From the NCBI GenBank assembly GCA_046049675.1, contig JBJORA010000009.1, positions 1 to 64,000 on the forward strand: a stretch of DNA of 64,000 nucleotides, given 5' to 3'. The stretch comes from CAIXQW01 sp046049675. Lineage in GTDB: Bacteria; Bacteroidota; Bacteroidia; Chitinophagales; Chitinophagaceae. The notes under the pieces were generated by a model. The model searched no databases and was not told the origin of the DNA. It saw nothing but the letters and a program-made list of their open reading frames with translations. Below are positions 7,017 through 16,600 of this stretch, one piece after another (position 1 is the stretch's first letter; each line of letters begins with the position of its first letter). Position numbers and translations under genes: made by a program.

Positions 7017-8864
7017 TTGAACGAAGCGCAAACATATTATTGTACCAAGTGTAAGCAAACTGTAGACCAACATGGCTTTGGCAATTTAGCAGCGTGCGCG
7101 CAATGTGGTGTTGTGCACGAGAATAAGTTGGCCTTAAAAGAGCAGGCACTACCTAGCCATTTACAAAGCGCCTTGGAAGGTTTGCAGCTGACGCATAATG
7201 GCGTAACCTACGATATACACGGCATTGCGGGCCTGCATTATTGCGAAAGCATTGTTTACCTCTTGTTTACGAAAGCCTTACCTAACAAGGTGTTTGTATG
7301 GTACTACTACGATTGGTTTTTGGCAGATTGGGTAGATGATGTGCAGTATAAAGGCATGATTGCACAAATACAGCACAATCATCTTACTGAGTCGTTTTTT
7401 GGCAAATCGTGCCTATGCCTTAGTAAGGGCGATGTAGAAGGCTATTATCTTGCAGGCACTGTGCAATTGCCGGTGCATACACATACAGCGCGCTTATTGC
7501 ATTTGATTGATGGGGCCACACAGTATTTGGTTTTCTACAATGCGCAACACAAATATGCTGGCTTAGAAATGCAGCTGATTGAAGCCAGTACGAATAAAAT
7601 TTTCTTTTACAAACCCCTGCGTATTACTACTACAAGCCATGGGGTTTTAGAAGTACCGTATTTTCCGATTACACGTAGCGTTGCCAATACACAAGGCATA
7701 GGCTTTAGTATAAGGGTAGACGGTACTTGCAGTTTAGCCAACGACAAAGTCAGCGAATGGCATTACTATATTGCGCTAGGCTCAAAAGGACATATCCGAG
7801 GAACAGATTATACCGTAATTGGTATTGCAGATAAAGTTGATAACGATGGGTATTCTTGGCAAGAGTACACACTTCTCAATGAGCTAGAAGGTTTTGCTTA
7901 TTTGAGTGTATTTAGCAATAACTGGATTTTCTTAAAACCATTTACCACCACAGAGGCTGCGGAAATCAGACGCAGTCAGCGCGTACACGAGATTAACGAC
8001 GAAGACAAAGAGTTTGAACTATTCAACGACTATACAGCTAAACTAACGAACAGCGTTGGTGCATTTATTGGCGATGTGTTTAACGATAAACGTGTATTAG
8101 TTGCCGAGTTTATTGCGCCGCCAGAAATGATTAGCTACGAAGCGCCAGCTAGCGAACCCGTATCAGCATTTAGAGGATGGCATATGCCTACGCAAGAGTT
8201 GCAAAATGCTTTTCCGGAAGCACATATCTACAGGCCTCATAGCATGGGTGCAATTACGCCAAATCCTGTTGGCACAACAGCTTCAGAAATTTTTAAGTTG
8301 GCACTTGCGGCATTTATTGTTGCTATAATTTGTTTGATAGTGCCACTTGCGCTAAAAAGCAAGCACGATGCTGTGGCAATTAGTCGCGAGTATATTTCGG
8401 CTATTCCCAACACAGACCAAGCGGCTATTACGCCCGCTTTTGAATTGACGAATGCCAGCAATACTTTAAAGTTTGAGTTTGCAAGTAACCTCAGTAATAA
8501 TTGGATTGAATATGCCGTGCAATTAACCAATACCACAACTGGCACTAACGTAGAATTTGAAGTAGGCAACGAATACTACAGTGGCTACGAAGGTGGCGAA
8601 AGTTGGACTGAAGGCGAGCAAACTTGCAGCTTTATTGCCGAGCAATTAGAACGTGGTGTTTATACTGCTAAAATTACGCCTAGCAGTGCCAGCAATACCC
8701 AATACACACTTAACATTACGGACAACGTTTTTGTATGGCGCAACTTTTGGATTATCTTCTTTGCTATGTTTATCCCAACATTGATTGTGGCATTGTGGAG
8801 TCATAGTGCAGAAGTAAGCCGCTGGGAAAATAGTCCTTACGATAAATACGGAACAGACAAATAA
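7017..8864 (+). CDS. Membrane-anchored DUF4178 protein with N-terminal zinc ribbon
   Basis: The 615-aa product begins with a zinc-ribbon-like CTKC...CAQC (residues 9-34), followed by soluble beta-rich regions. The clearest DUF4178 block is near residues 262-310 (YTVIGIADK, YSWQEYTLLN, EGFAYLS); an earlier block near 62-130 may be a second, diverged copy. Two membrane segments lie at about 424-446 and 577-595, with a predicted extracytoplasmic beta domain between them. The start is TTG, four bases after the speD stop, so the genes are translationally linked. DUF4178 proteins are repeatedly found with DUF350 proteins and polyamine enzymes, as here. The biochemical role is not established. Confidence 0.85.
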   Translation: MNEAQTYYCTKCKQTVDQHGFGNLAACAQCGVVHENKLALKEQALPSHLQSALEGLQLTHNGVTYDIHGIAGLHYCESIVYLLFTKALPNKVFVWYYYDWFLADWVDDVQYKGMIAQIQHNHLTESFFGKSCLCLSKGDVEGYYLAGTVQLPVHTHTARLLHLIDGATQYLVFYNAQHKYAGLEMQLIEASTNKIFFYKPLRITTTSHGVLEVPYFPITRSVANTQGIGFSIRVDGTCSLANDKVSEWHYYIALGSKGHIRGTDYTVIGIADKVDNDGYSWQEYTLLNELEGFAYLSVFSNNWIFLKPFTTTEAAEIRRSQRVHEINDEDKEFELFNDYTAKLTNSVGAFIGDVFNDKRVLVAEFIAPPEMISYEAPASEPVSAFRGWHMPTQELQNAFPEAHIYRPHSMGAITPNPVGTTASEIFKLALAAFIVAIICLIVPLALKSKHDAVAISREYISAIPNTDQAAITPAFELTNASNTLKFEFASNLSNNWIEYAVQLTNTTTGTNVEFEVGNEYYSGYEGGESWTEGEQTCSFIAEQLERGVYTAKITPSSASNTQYTLNITDNVFVWRNFWIIFFAMFIPTLIVALWSHSAEVSRWENSPYDKYGTDK

Positions 8865-9037
8865 TGGATATAAAACAACGCATACAACGCTATTTTGGTC
8901 GCATGCCCTTAGCCTTAAAGCTGCTAACAGCATACTTCACTTTACTATGTCTGGTAGCGATATGGACAGGCACAAAAAGTGCGGTGCTATTTCGGGGCGC
9001 TTCGCAAAGCTGGGAAAAACAAGGATCGCATAAATAA
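8864..9037 (+). CDS. 57-aa single-pass membrane peptide in the DUF4178/DUF350 operon
   Basis: The ATG at 8864 overlaps the TAA of the DUF4178 gene by one base, which argues strongly for real translation. The product starts MDIKQRIQRYFGRMPLALK, a basic amphipathic N-terminus, then has one hydrophobic helix (LLTAYFTLLCLVAIWTG), and ends with a polar tail (SWEKQGSHK). It would sit in the inner membrane with its N-terminus inside. I know no family for it. Its position between two membrane proteins suggests it is a subunit or regulator of the same complex. Confidence 0.7.
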   Translation: MDIKQRIQRYFGRMPLALKLLTAYFTLLCLVAIWTGTKSAVLFRGASQSWEKQGSHK

Positions 9038-9066
9038 ATTTCAAAACCACAAAACGCTAAAAACAT

Positions 9067-9303
9067 ATGACAACACAAATGGTATTATTAGCCGGCTTAG
9101 ATTGGGCACTGTTTCAAAGCTCAGTCATTTACTCGCTACTAGGCATTGCTATTTTGGTAATTACATTTATCATTATAGAAAAACTTACACCGCACCACAA
9201 TCTTTGGAAGGAAGTAGTAGAAGAGCATAATACTGCCTTAGCTATTGTAGCTGGCTGCTTTATGCTAAGCATTGCAATTATTATCGCAAGCGCTATTCAC
9301 TAG
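9067..9303 (+). CDS. DUF350 family membrane protein
   Basis: The 78-aa protein has two membrane helices (about residues 18-40 and 57-77) separated by a charged loop containing NLWKEVVEEHNTALAIVAG. That loop pattern, with E and N next to the second helix, is the DUF350/UPF0719 signature seen in E. coli YjfL. Family members usually carry two such units; this one has a single unit. It lies 29 bp after the 57-aa gene and 8 bp before the spermidine-synthase-like gene. A role in membrane stress or transport has been proposed for the family but is not proven. Confidence 0.85.
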   Translation: MTTQMVLLAGLDWALFQSSVIYSLLGIAILVITFIIIEKLTPHHNLWKEVVEEHNTALAIVAGCFMLSIAIIIASAIH

Positions 9304-9311
9304 TACAAGGC

Positions 9312-10838
9312 ATGGGTCAAAAGCAAGGACTGCTACTGCTGGTAGTAGTATGCATTATTGCCACCTGCGGATTGGTGTACGAGCTTGTGGCGGGCACTGT
9401 AGCCAGCTATTTGTTGGGCGATAGTGTTACGCAGTTTAGCACCGTCATTGGTTTGTATCTTTTTGCTATGGGCATAGGTGCTTATTGCAGCAAGTATTTT
9501 GGCGATACTAAACTCTTATCTTCCTTTATAGTTATAGAATTTCTGATTGGTATAATAGGCGGTCTTAGTGCATTGGCCTTGATGTTTTTATTTTATTATG
9601 CACTCGGCTTTAAGCTCATTTTATACGGCGTGGTAGGTATAGTAGGCGCCTTAGTTGGATTAGAAATCCCCTTGCTGATGCGCTTGCTAAAAAATACATT
9701 TAACTTCGAACAACTTGTTGCACGTGTTTTTTCGTTCGACTATTTAGGCGCACTGATTGCAAGCTTGCTTTTTCCTTTGGTGTTTTTACCACAACTTGGT
9801 TTAAGTAAAACAGCTTTATTTTTTGGCGTGCTTAATATAGGTACTGGCATTGCTACTACAATTTATTTTAGACAACAGTTACAAAAAAGCTATGCCTCAT
9901 TGATAGGTATGGGCGCAATTTGCATGATTGCGCTACTATGTGGCTTTGTTTACAACGATCGTATTATCTCACTGCAAGAAGATGCGCAGTATCCCGGCAA
10001 AGTAATTTACAGCAAGCAAAGCAGCTATCAGCGCATTGTATTAACGCGCGATAGACAAGCGCTGCAACTACACCTTAATGGCAATTTGCAATTCAATAGC
10101 GCCGACGAATACCGCTACCACGAGGCACTTGTGCATCCTGCATTACAAGGCAGCGCTACGCACGGTAATGTGCTTATACTTGGCGGTGGAGATGGCTTAG
10201 CTGCGCGGGAAATATTAAAGTACAAAGATGTAGACAGCATTACATTAGTGGACTTGGATGCGCATATGACAACGCTATTTAGTAGGCATCCAGCCTGCTT
10301 AAAACTCAACGACAGTAGCTTGCTTAACTCCAAAGTAAATGTACAAAATGCCGATGCTTTCACATGGTTGCGCAGCCGACCACAATTGCAATTTGATTGT
10401 GCTGTGATAGATTTTCCAGATCCAAGTAACTATAGCCTTGGCAAATTATACAGCGACATGTTTTATGCCGAAGTAAAAAAACATCTCAAGCCACAAGCAT
10501 GGTGTGTTATACAATGCACATCGCCATACGTTGCGAAAAATAGTTTTTGGTGCATCAACAAAACGCTCAATGCAGTTGGCTTTAATACTATACCCTACTA
10601 CAATAATGTGCCAAGTTTTGGTATGTGGGGCTATATTATTGCAGGGCAAGATTCTGTTTATACCACCAAGCACAATTTACCAAGCACACGCTACTATAAC
10701 GATAGCTTATTTGCACAAATGCGCACATTCCCCAAGGATATGCAGCCTACTGAAACACTAGAGGTTAATCAGCTCAACAACCAAGCCTTGGTAAGAGTTT
10801 TTGAAAAAGAATGGGGGAATTTTTTGCAACCTAATTAG
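9312..10838 (+). CDS. Membrane-fused spermidine-synthase-like aminopropyltransferase
   Basis: The 508-aa protein has an N-terminal membrane domain with about seven helices (residues 5-215) and a C-terminal Rossmann aminopropyltransferase domain (about 230-470). The nucleotide motif LGGGDG (near 290-295), VDLDAHM and DFPDPSNYSLGKLYS match the SpeE fold, including the catalytic-type Asp in DFPDP. Classical SpeE transfers aminopropyl from decarboxylated AdoMet to putrescine in the cytosol; the fused membrane domain suggests an acceptor at the membrane or transport of the product. Together with speD it would form a complete polyamine branch. The acceptor cannot be read from sequence. Confidence 0.88.
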   Translation: MGQKQGLLLLVVVCIIATCGLVYELVAGTVASYLLGDSVTQFSTVIGLYLFAMGIGAYCSKYFGDTKLLSSFIVIEFLIGIIGGLSALALMFLFYYALGFKLILYGVVGIVGALVGLEIPLLMRLLKNTFNFEQLVARVFSFDYLGALIASLLFPLVFLPQLGLSKTALFFGVLNIGTGIATTIYFRQQLQKSYASLIGMGAICMIALLCGFVYNDRIISLQEDAQYPGKVIYSKQSSYQRIVLTRDRQALQLHLNGNLQFNSADEYRYHEALVHPALQGSATHGNVLILGGGDGLAAREILKYKDVDSITLVDLDAHMTTLFSRHPACLKLNDSSLLNSKVNVQNADAFTWLRSRPQLQFDCAVIDFPDPSNYSLGKLYSDMFYAEVKKHLKPQAWCVIQCTSPYVAKNSFWCINKTLNAVGFNTIPYYNNVPSFGMWGYIIAGQDSVYTTKHNLPSTRYYNDSLFAQMRTFPKDMQPTETLEVNQLNNQALVRVFEKEWGNFLQPN

Positions 10839-10841
10839 AAT

Positions 10842-10975
10842 GTTGCATTGTTATATTGCTACATTGTTGCTTGCTAATTTTTAGAATTTTACAGATTTTC
10901 TCCGCCGCGGCGGATCCATTTTCAATTGTCCATTATCCACTATCCATTATGTACTTCCATTTTCAATTAAATTAC
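10842..10975. repeat. Intergenic low-complexity repeat with GC palindrome (inverted copy)
   Basis: Directly after the speE-like stop, TTGTTATATTGCTACATTGTTGC units are followed by TCCGCCGCGGCGGA and then CATTTTCAATTGTCCATTATCC-type units. This is the reverse complement order of the copy at 3966-4137. No coding sequence is present in 10839-11029. Confidence 0.72.
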
Positions 10976-11029
10976 AATCTTTAACACATCCCCTACGCCT
11001 TAAACCTACCGATTCACTATCTTCACACC

Positions 11030-12418
11030 ATGAAAGTATACATGCTAATGCTTGCGGCCGTTTGTGCTGCATTTACTTCAAGTGCGCAGGGTATTAAATT
11101 CGAAAAAGGCAAGTGGGATGAAATTATCGCTACTGCCAAAAAACAAAACAAACTCATCTACCTAGATGTCTATACATCTTGGTGTGGGCCTTGTAAGATG
11201 ATGGCTAAAAAATTCTTTCCTGATAAAGAAGTAGGCGAATTTTACAACGAGAATTTCGTTAACGTGTCTATTGACGCAGAAAAAGGCGAAGGCATTGCTG
11301 TTGCTAAAACATACCACGTAACGGCATATCCAACTAATTTGTTTATTAATCCGGCATCGCGAGAAGTCGTTTACAAAGCTATAGGAGCACCAGAAGAAGC
11401 AAGCGACTTTATTGGTAATGGCAAAAGAGCTGTTGAGGAATTCAAAGACCCAATGACGCTTGAGCAGTATGCCGCGAAATTCAAGAAGGGCAAAGTAGAC
11501 AGCGACTTTGTACTTAATTATCTTGGCAAATTGCAGCGTGTAGGCAAGCCTAACGATGCTGTGATAGATTATGTTGTTAGCACAGCAAGTTTTGCAGATC
11601 AGTTAGGCGATATTTTACCAATGCATGTAACGACAATTAATAATAAGGGCTTTGACTGGTTAGTTGAGAATGCAAAAAACGCCCCAAGCCGCAAAGACAT
11701 GACTAGCGAAGACTTCGCAAGTTTACAAGCTGAAATGGCAAAGGAAAAATTTTGGCGCAGTGTGGAAATTGCTATAGAAAACCGTGACGAGAAGTATTAC
11801 TTAGCAGCAGCAAAAAAATTCGATGCATTTGCACCAAAAGAAAGGCAATATGCGCTGTCAACGGCAAAAATGTTTTACGACGAAACAGAAATGGCGGAGC
11901 AATCCAAACAGGCTAATATAAACCTTGCTAATTTTATTATGGGCAAAAGCAGCGAACAACGAAAGGCAGAAAATGAAGCCCAAGTCTCAAATTTTGAAAA
12001 ATCTATACGTTACCAGTTTGAAGAAATTGCTGGCAAAAGCGGCGACGAATTAGAATCAGCCATAAAGCAGTATAAGGAAGAAAACGCGGCTATGTTCGAT
12101 GGCATGCAAGACCGCTCAGACATCAACGACCTCAATAGCGCAGCATGGATGGTGTTTGAGAAGTATAGCAAGGATAAGGCCTTAGTTGGCCAAGCCATTA
12201 CATGGACAGAATCTGCTAGACTTTTGTTGAAGGGAAAACCAATTGAAGATCGCATGGCTATTGAAGACACCTATGCTTGCTTACTCTATCGTGCTGGCAG
12301 AGTTAAAGAGGCCATAGCAACAGAGCAATCAGTTGTAGACGAAATGACTAAGGCAGAAATAGACGGCGTAGCAGACTACGCAGAAACACTAGCCAAGATG
12401 AAGGCTGGTAAGCTGTAG
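11030..12418 (+). CDS. Secreted thioredoxin-fold protein with helical C-terminal domain
   Basis: The 462-aa product has a cleavable signal peptide (cut likely after SSAQ, residue 20), then a thioredoxin domain with the redox motif WCGPC at 51-55 and cis-Pro in AYPTN (about 103-107). The remaining 300 residues are mainly alpha-helical and rich in Lys, Glu and Ala, probably TPR-like. The likely location is the periplasm, where it would reduce or isomerise disulfides of a partner bound by the helical part. It stands alone between repeats and the next promoter. Confidence 0.88.
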   Translation: MKVYMLMLAAVCAAFTSSAQGIKFEKGKWDEIIATAKKQNKLIYLDVYTSWCGPCKMMAKKFFPDKEVGEFYNENFVNVSIDAEKGEGIAVAKTYHVTAYPTNLFINPASREVVYKAIGAPEEASDFIGNGKRAVEEFKDPMTLEQYAAKFKKGKVDSDFVLNYLGKLQRVGKPNDAVIDYVVSTASFADQLGDILPMHVTTINNKGFDWLVENAKNAPSRKDMTSEDFASLQAEMAKEKFWRSVEIAIENRDEKYYLAAAKKFDAFAPKERQYALSTAKMFYDETEMAEQSKQANINLANFIMGKSSEQRKAENEAQVSNFEKSIRYQFEEIAGKSGDELESAIKQYKEENAAMFDGMQDRSDINDLNSAAWMVFEKYSKDKALVGQAITWTESARLLLKGKPIEDRMAIEDTYACLLYRAGRVKEAIATEQSVVDEMTKAEIDGVADYAETLAKMKAGKL

Positions 12419-12429
12419 AAATTTAGCGG

Positions 12430-12437
12430 TACTTTTG
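12430..12437 (+). promoter_or_regulatory. -7 box (TACTTTTG) of the DUF5655 gene
   Basis: Exact TAnnTTTG 17 bases before the ATG at 12455. It separates this gene transcriptionally from the thioredoxin gene. Confidence 0.5.
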
Positions 12438-12454
12438 TGTGATAAAGTAAACAA

Positions 12455-13453
12455 ATGAAATTATTCAAATCAGGCAAAGTATACAGTCAATTTCAGTTTG
12501 ATAAGGAGGCGGATTTTGAGAAAGAAGTTGTACAAAATTCCAAGCAATTCTTTGGACAAAATTCAATTTATATTGATGCTAAAAGAAAAATTGAAACCAA
12601 GGCGCTAGGTAACTCAATTCCAGATGGCTTTTTATTTGATTTGTCAGATACCTACAACCCAGAATTTTATATTGTTGAAGTAGAACTTGCCAAGCACGAC
12701 TTCTTCAATCACATCTTCCCGCAAATCACGAAGTTTTTTGGATTTTTTAAGAACCATAAAGGGCAAGGTGATTTGGTTGAGAAAATTTTCACAATTATAA
12801 ATAGCGATGAAGAATTAAAGCGAGAATTTAAGAAGTATCTAGGCGACCGCGAAGTCTACAAATTTGTTAAGGATACGATTCAGAAAAGCCAGAATATCTT
12901 GCTTGTAATTGATGGAGAGAAGAAAGAACTTCCAGAAATTATGGAAACTTACGCTGATACTTGGGGCAAAATGGTAAAATTGGTATTGCTTCGTAAATTC
13001 AGTAGTGGCGCTGATAACATCTATGCAATGCATCCTGAATTTGAGAATATTGAGTTTGCAGAAATAGAGAATGAAACGGACGGCAGTACTATCGACTATG
13101 ATGAAGACTATCACTTAGAAGGAGTATCGGAGTCTGTGCGTGACATTTACAAGGCTATTAAAGAAAACGTTCTTACAATTAATCCGAATCTGGTCTTTAA
13201 TCCTCAGAAATATTATATCTCAATAAAGCGAGATAGAAATATTGCTTTTTTGATTACCACGCGTAAGAAAGTTAAGTTGGTAGTTATGCAATCAGATGAG
13301 CAGACCCGTACTGAAATTAAAAATAATGCGGTAAAAACACTTACTCCTAGCGTTCAAAAATTTTGGAATGGAACTTGCTGCGCCATCGTTGTTGAAGATA
13401 TTGAACATATCAAGGAAGTTAATGATCTAATGGCAAGATTAATTGCCCAGTAG
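12455..13453 (+). CDS. Putative PD-(D/E)XK nuclease fold protein with C-terminal DUF5655
   Basis: The 332-aa protein has an N-terminal region with a nuclease-like pattern: E22/E24 in DFEKEVVQNSKQFFG, D57 in IPDGF, and E75-x-E77 in YIVEVEL. The lysine of a classical (D/E)XK is replaced by Glu. The C-terminal third (about 220-330: SVRDIYKAIKE, PQKYYISIKR, AFLITTRKKVKLVVM) resembles DUF5655, a domain often attached to such nuclease-like regions. It could be a DNA repair or defence component. Codon use appears more AT-rich than in the flanking thioredoxin gene. Function is inferred only from the fold pattern. Confidence 0.65.
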   Translation: MKLFKSGKVYSQFQFDKEADFEKEVVQNSKQFFGQNSIYIDAKRKIETKALGNSIPDGFLFDLSDTYNPEFYIVEVELAKHDFFNHIFPQITKFFGFFKNHKGQGDLVEKIFTIINSDEELKREFKKYLGDREVYKFVKDTIQKSQNILLVIDGEKKELPEIMETYADTWGKMVKLVLLRKFSSGADNIYAMHPEFENIEFAEIENETDGSTIDYDEDYHLEGVSESVRDIYKAIKENVLTINPNLVFNPQKYYISIKRDRNIAFLITTRKKVKLVVMQSDEQTRTEIKNNAVKTLTPSVQKFWNGTCCAIVVEDIEHIKEVNDLMARLIAQ

Positions 13454-13531
13454 AAATCACGCATATAACCCCGTAAAATAATTTTCTGTTATACTGCACG
13501 CTCAATGCACCACATATCAACTTATTGGTGT

Positions 13532-13539
13532 TACTTTTG
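13532..13539 (+). promoter_or_regulatory. -7 box (TACTTTTG) upstream of the SNF2 gene
   Basis: Exact TAnnTTTG, giving a leader of about 65 bases before the ATG at 13610. Confidence 0.45.
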
Positions 13540-13609
13540 CAGATTTTCCAAAATTATCGCAATGTAAACCCAGCGCGATACCGGCCAGAAAATCGCACAA
13601 AAGATTTTT

Positions 13610-16600
13610 ATGGCACTACCACCATTACTCAGGCATATCTATAACTACGGCAACGACGAAGTTATTAAACGCGGCAAAAAAATTTTTTTGCAAGGCGGCG
13701 TACAAAAACTAAAGATAGACGAGCTAACAGCCTCTGCTACATTTAGGGTGCGCAACGATATGTACTACAATTACTATACCGTTACCATTACCCGTTACGA
13801 CCAAGACGAAGGCATCAATGTACGTTGCCAATGCCCTTATAATATGGGCGAAATTTGCCGACACGAAGTAGCTGCCCTATTTTTCTTAAACGATCTTAGT
13901 GTCACGCAACAGCTCAGTAGCGCTCAAGCTAATTTCGACCAAAGCATGACTATCATTCGTATGCGACAGATAGAGCTCAAGCAATTGCGCCTATTTACCA
14001 GCGACGATATTTATAAGCAAGCCGAATATTATAGCCTCAATAATCCTGCTAAAATGGTGAGTGCTGCCAACGAAATCGTTACAGCTGAACTCATCGTGGA
14101 CGAGGTGCCGTATAATATCACTGTAAAGCGCAACGACGATAAGACCTTTAATACAAGTTGCAATTGTGTGCACACACATCATGCCTTATGCGTACACAAG
14201 GTGGCTTTGTTTTTACAACTCATCAATAATTATGGCAGTGGTTATTTCGACACCATTCGCAATTGGGATACACAAAAAAATAAATTACTCCAGCAATATG
14301 GCTACGAATTAACGGATAATCTCGATGGTAAATTCGAGTTTGTGTACAACGATGGCAAGCCAACCTTGCGCGTGCTTGATGCAAGTATTAAAAAAGTAAG
14401 CGCAACTGCACCAGTGCCTATTGGCAACAATATTCCGCAAGTGGTTAATGCCAATAGCCGCGATAAAGTTGGCGTAGTAATAAATGCCAACTACAACCAA
14501 TACCCCTATTTTACGATAGATGTCGTGCAAGGTGAAACCAACGAGAAAGGAACACGTTTTGTAGACACTGTGCGTACGCTAGACATCGGTAAGTATATGC
14601 CGATGGATGCTTTTGCCGAAGTAGAACGCAGCATTATTGCCATTGCAAGAAAGCTATTGCCGCAAGAAGTAAGTAAGTATATCAGCAAGAATAGTATGTA
14701 TGGCGACATGTGGGAGAACATTATTACCACAAGTGCCAGCGTAGATTCTATGACAGCAGAAACCAAAAAGCTGTATATCGAATACTATCAACCTAAGCTA
14801 AAGCAACTCATTGAAAACTTACTTGTAGCAACACCGGTTTACTATTTAGCACAAGGACAAAAATTTGTAAGCAAGAATCTGATGCCATTGCGCATGCATG
14901 GTACAGGCCTAAAGGTTGACTTCAAAGTGTTGCAAACAGAAAGTAAAAACAAACTTGCAGCACGTGCACTTACAGAAACATTTACTTCTATAGCGATTGA
15001 AGAAAACGAACTCAAAAGCAATTTGCTGATGCTACGCAGTGGCGATGTGTATTTCTACGACAAAGCAGACATGAGTTACCAACTCGAGCGCGTTTTAGAT
15101 ATCAATGCCATTGAGGATTGGAATACTGCCATGAGTACACACATCTTGCCGCTAAGCAAAACATACCATGTAGAGTTTAGCAGCGATAGTGTTAGCACAG
15201 AAGAAGGCGAGTTGCAAACCATGCGTCTTTACCTTAGTGAAGCCGGCGAAAACTTCTTACTGCGTCCAGTATTTGTGTATCGCGAACAAGAAGCCGATTG
15301 GAATGCCGATATGAGTATGCACACAGTGCAAGACGGCAAACTTATTATCATCAATCGCGATAAAACAAGCGAGCAAGAATGGATTAATCAGTTGCAAGCT
15401 TTGCATGCGCAATTAAAGCATAGCGAAAAAGAGCATGCCCTTTACATCAATGCACAACACGCATTAAAGGGCAATTGGTTCTATGAATTTTTTGCAACCT
15501 TGCGCAAATGGAACATCGCAGTATTAGGTTACGAAAACCTTGTACGTTTCAAAATTAGACGCACTAAGCCGGAAACCAATTTGCATGTAACAAGTGGCGT
15601 AGATTGGTTTGATACAGATGTGCAAGTACAATTCGACAATGAAGTTGTAGACATCAATGCAATCAAACGTGCACTGAGCGTTAAGAAAAACTATGTACAG
15701 CTTGGTGATGGCAGCTACGGTATTTTGCCAGAAGAGTGGCTGAGTAAGTATAGCTTGCTCTTTAAGATGGCCGACAGTGTTGGCGGCAAAATGCGTGTAA
15801 GCAAGTTCAACTTTAGTGTAATAGACGAATTATACGATGCCATTAGCGACGAAGATGTGCGCAACGAATTATGGGAGCGCAAAGAAAACTTGCTGAATGT
15901 AGATCCTGAAAAATTGTCTACCATTCCTTTACCAAAAGGCTTGCAAGCTAATTTGCGCCCTTATCAAGAGGCGGGTTTTCAGTGGTTGAGTTATTTGAGT
16001 ACCATACAATGGGGTGGCTTATTGGCCGATGATATGGGTTTGGGTAAAACCATTCAAACGCTTACCCTATTGCAAAGTGTTTTAGAAAACAACGGCACGG
16101 TACATGCATTAGTTGTTTGTCCTACAACCTTGCTGTACAACTGGGAGAACGAAATTAAAAAGTTTACACCAGCGCTTACCTATCTAATACATCATACGGC
16201 GCAGCGTACAAATAAGCAGCCAGTTTTGTGGCAGTATAATATAATTATCACAACCTATGGCACTTTGCGCAGTGATATTGAATTGTTGCAAAAAGTAGAC
16301 TTCGATTATGTGATTCTGGATGAAAGCCAAACGATTAAAAATCCAACAAGTAAAGTTGCAAAGGCTGCAATGCTATTGCATACAAAAAATCGTATTGCAC
16401 TAAGTGGTACGCCGATGCAAAATAATACGTTCGATATCTTTGCGCAGCTCAATTTCTTGAACCCAGGTATGTTGGGCAATAAAGAATTCTTCAAAGACAA
16501 TTTTGCTACGCCTATCGATAAGTTTCAGGAGGATACAACCAAGGCGCATTTACGTAAATTAATTTATCCGTTTTTATTACGTCGCACAAAAGAGCAAGTA

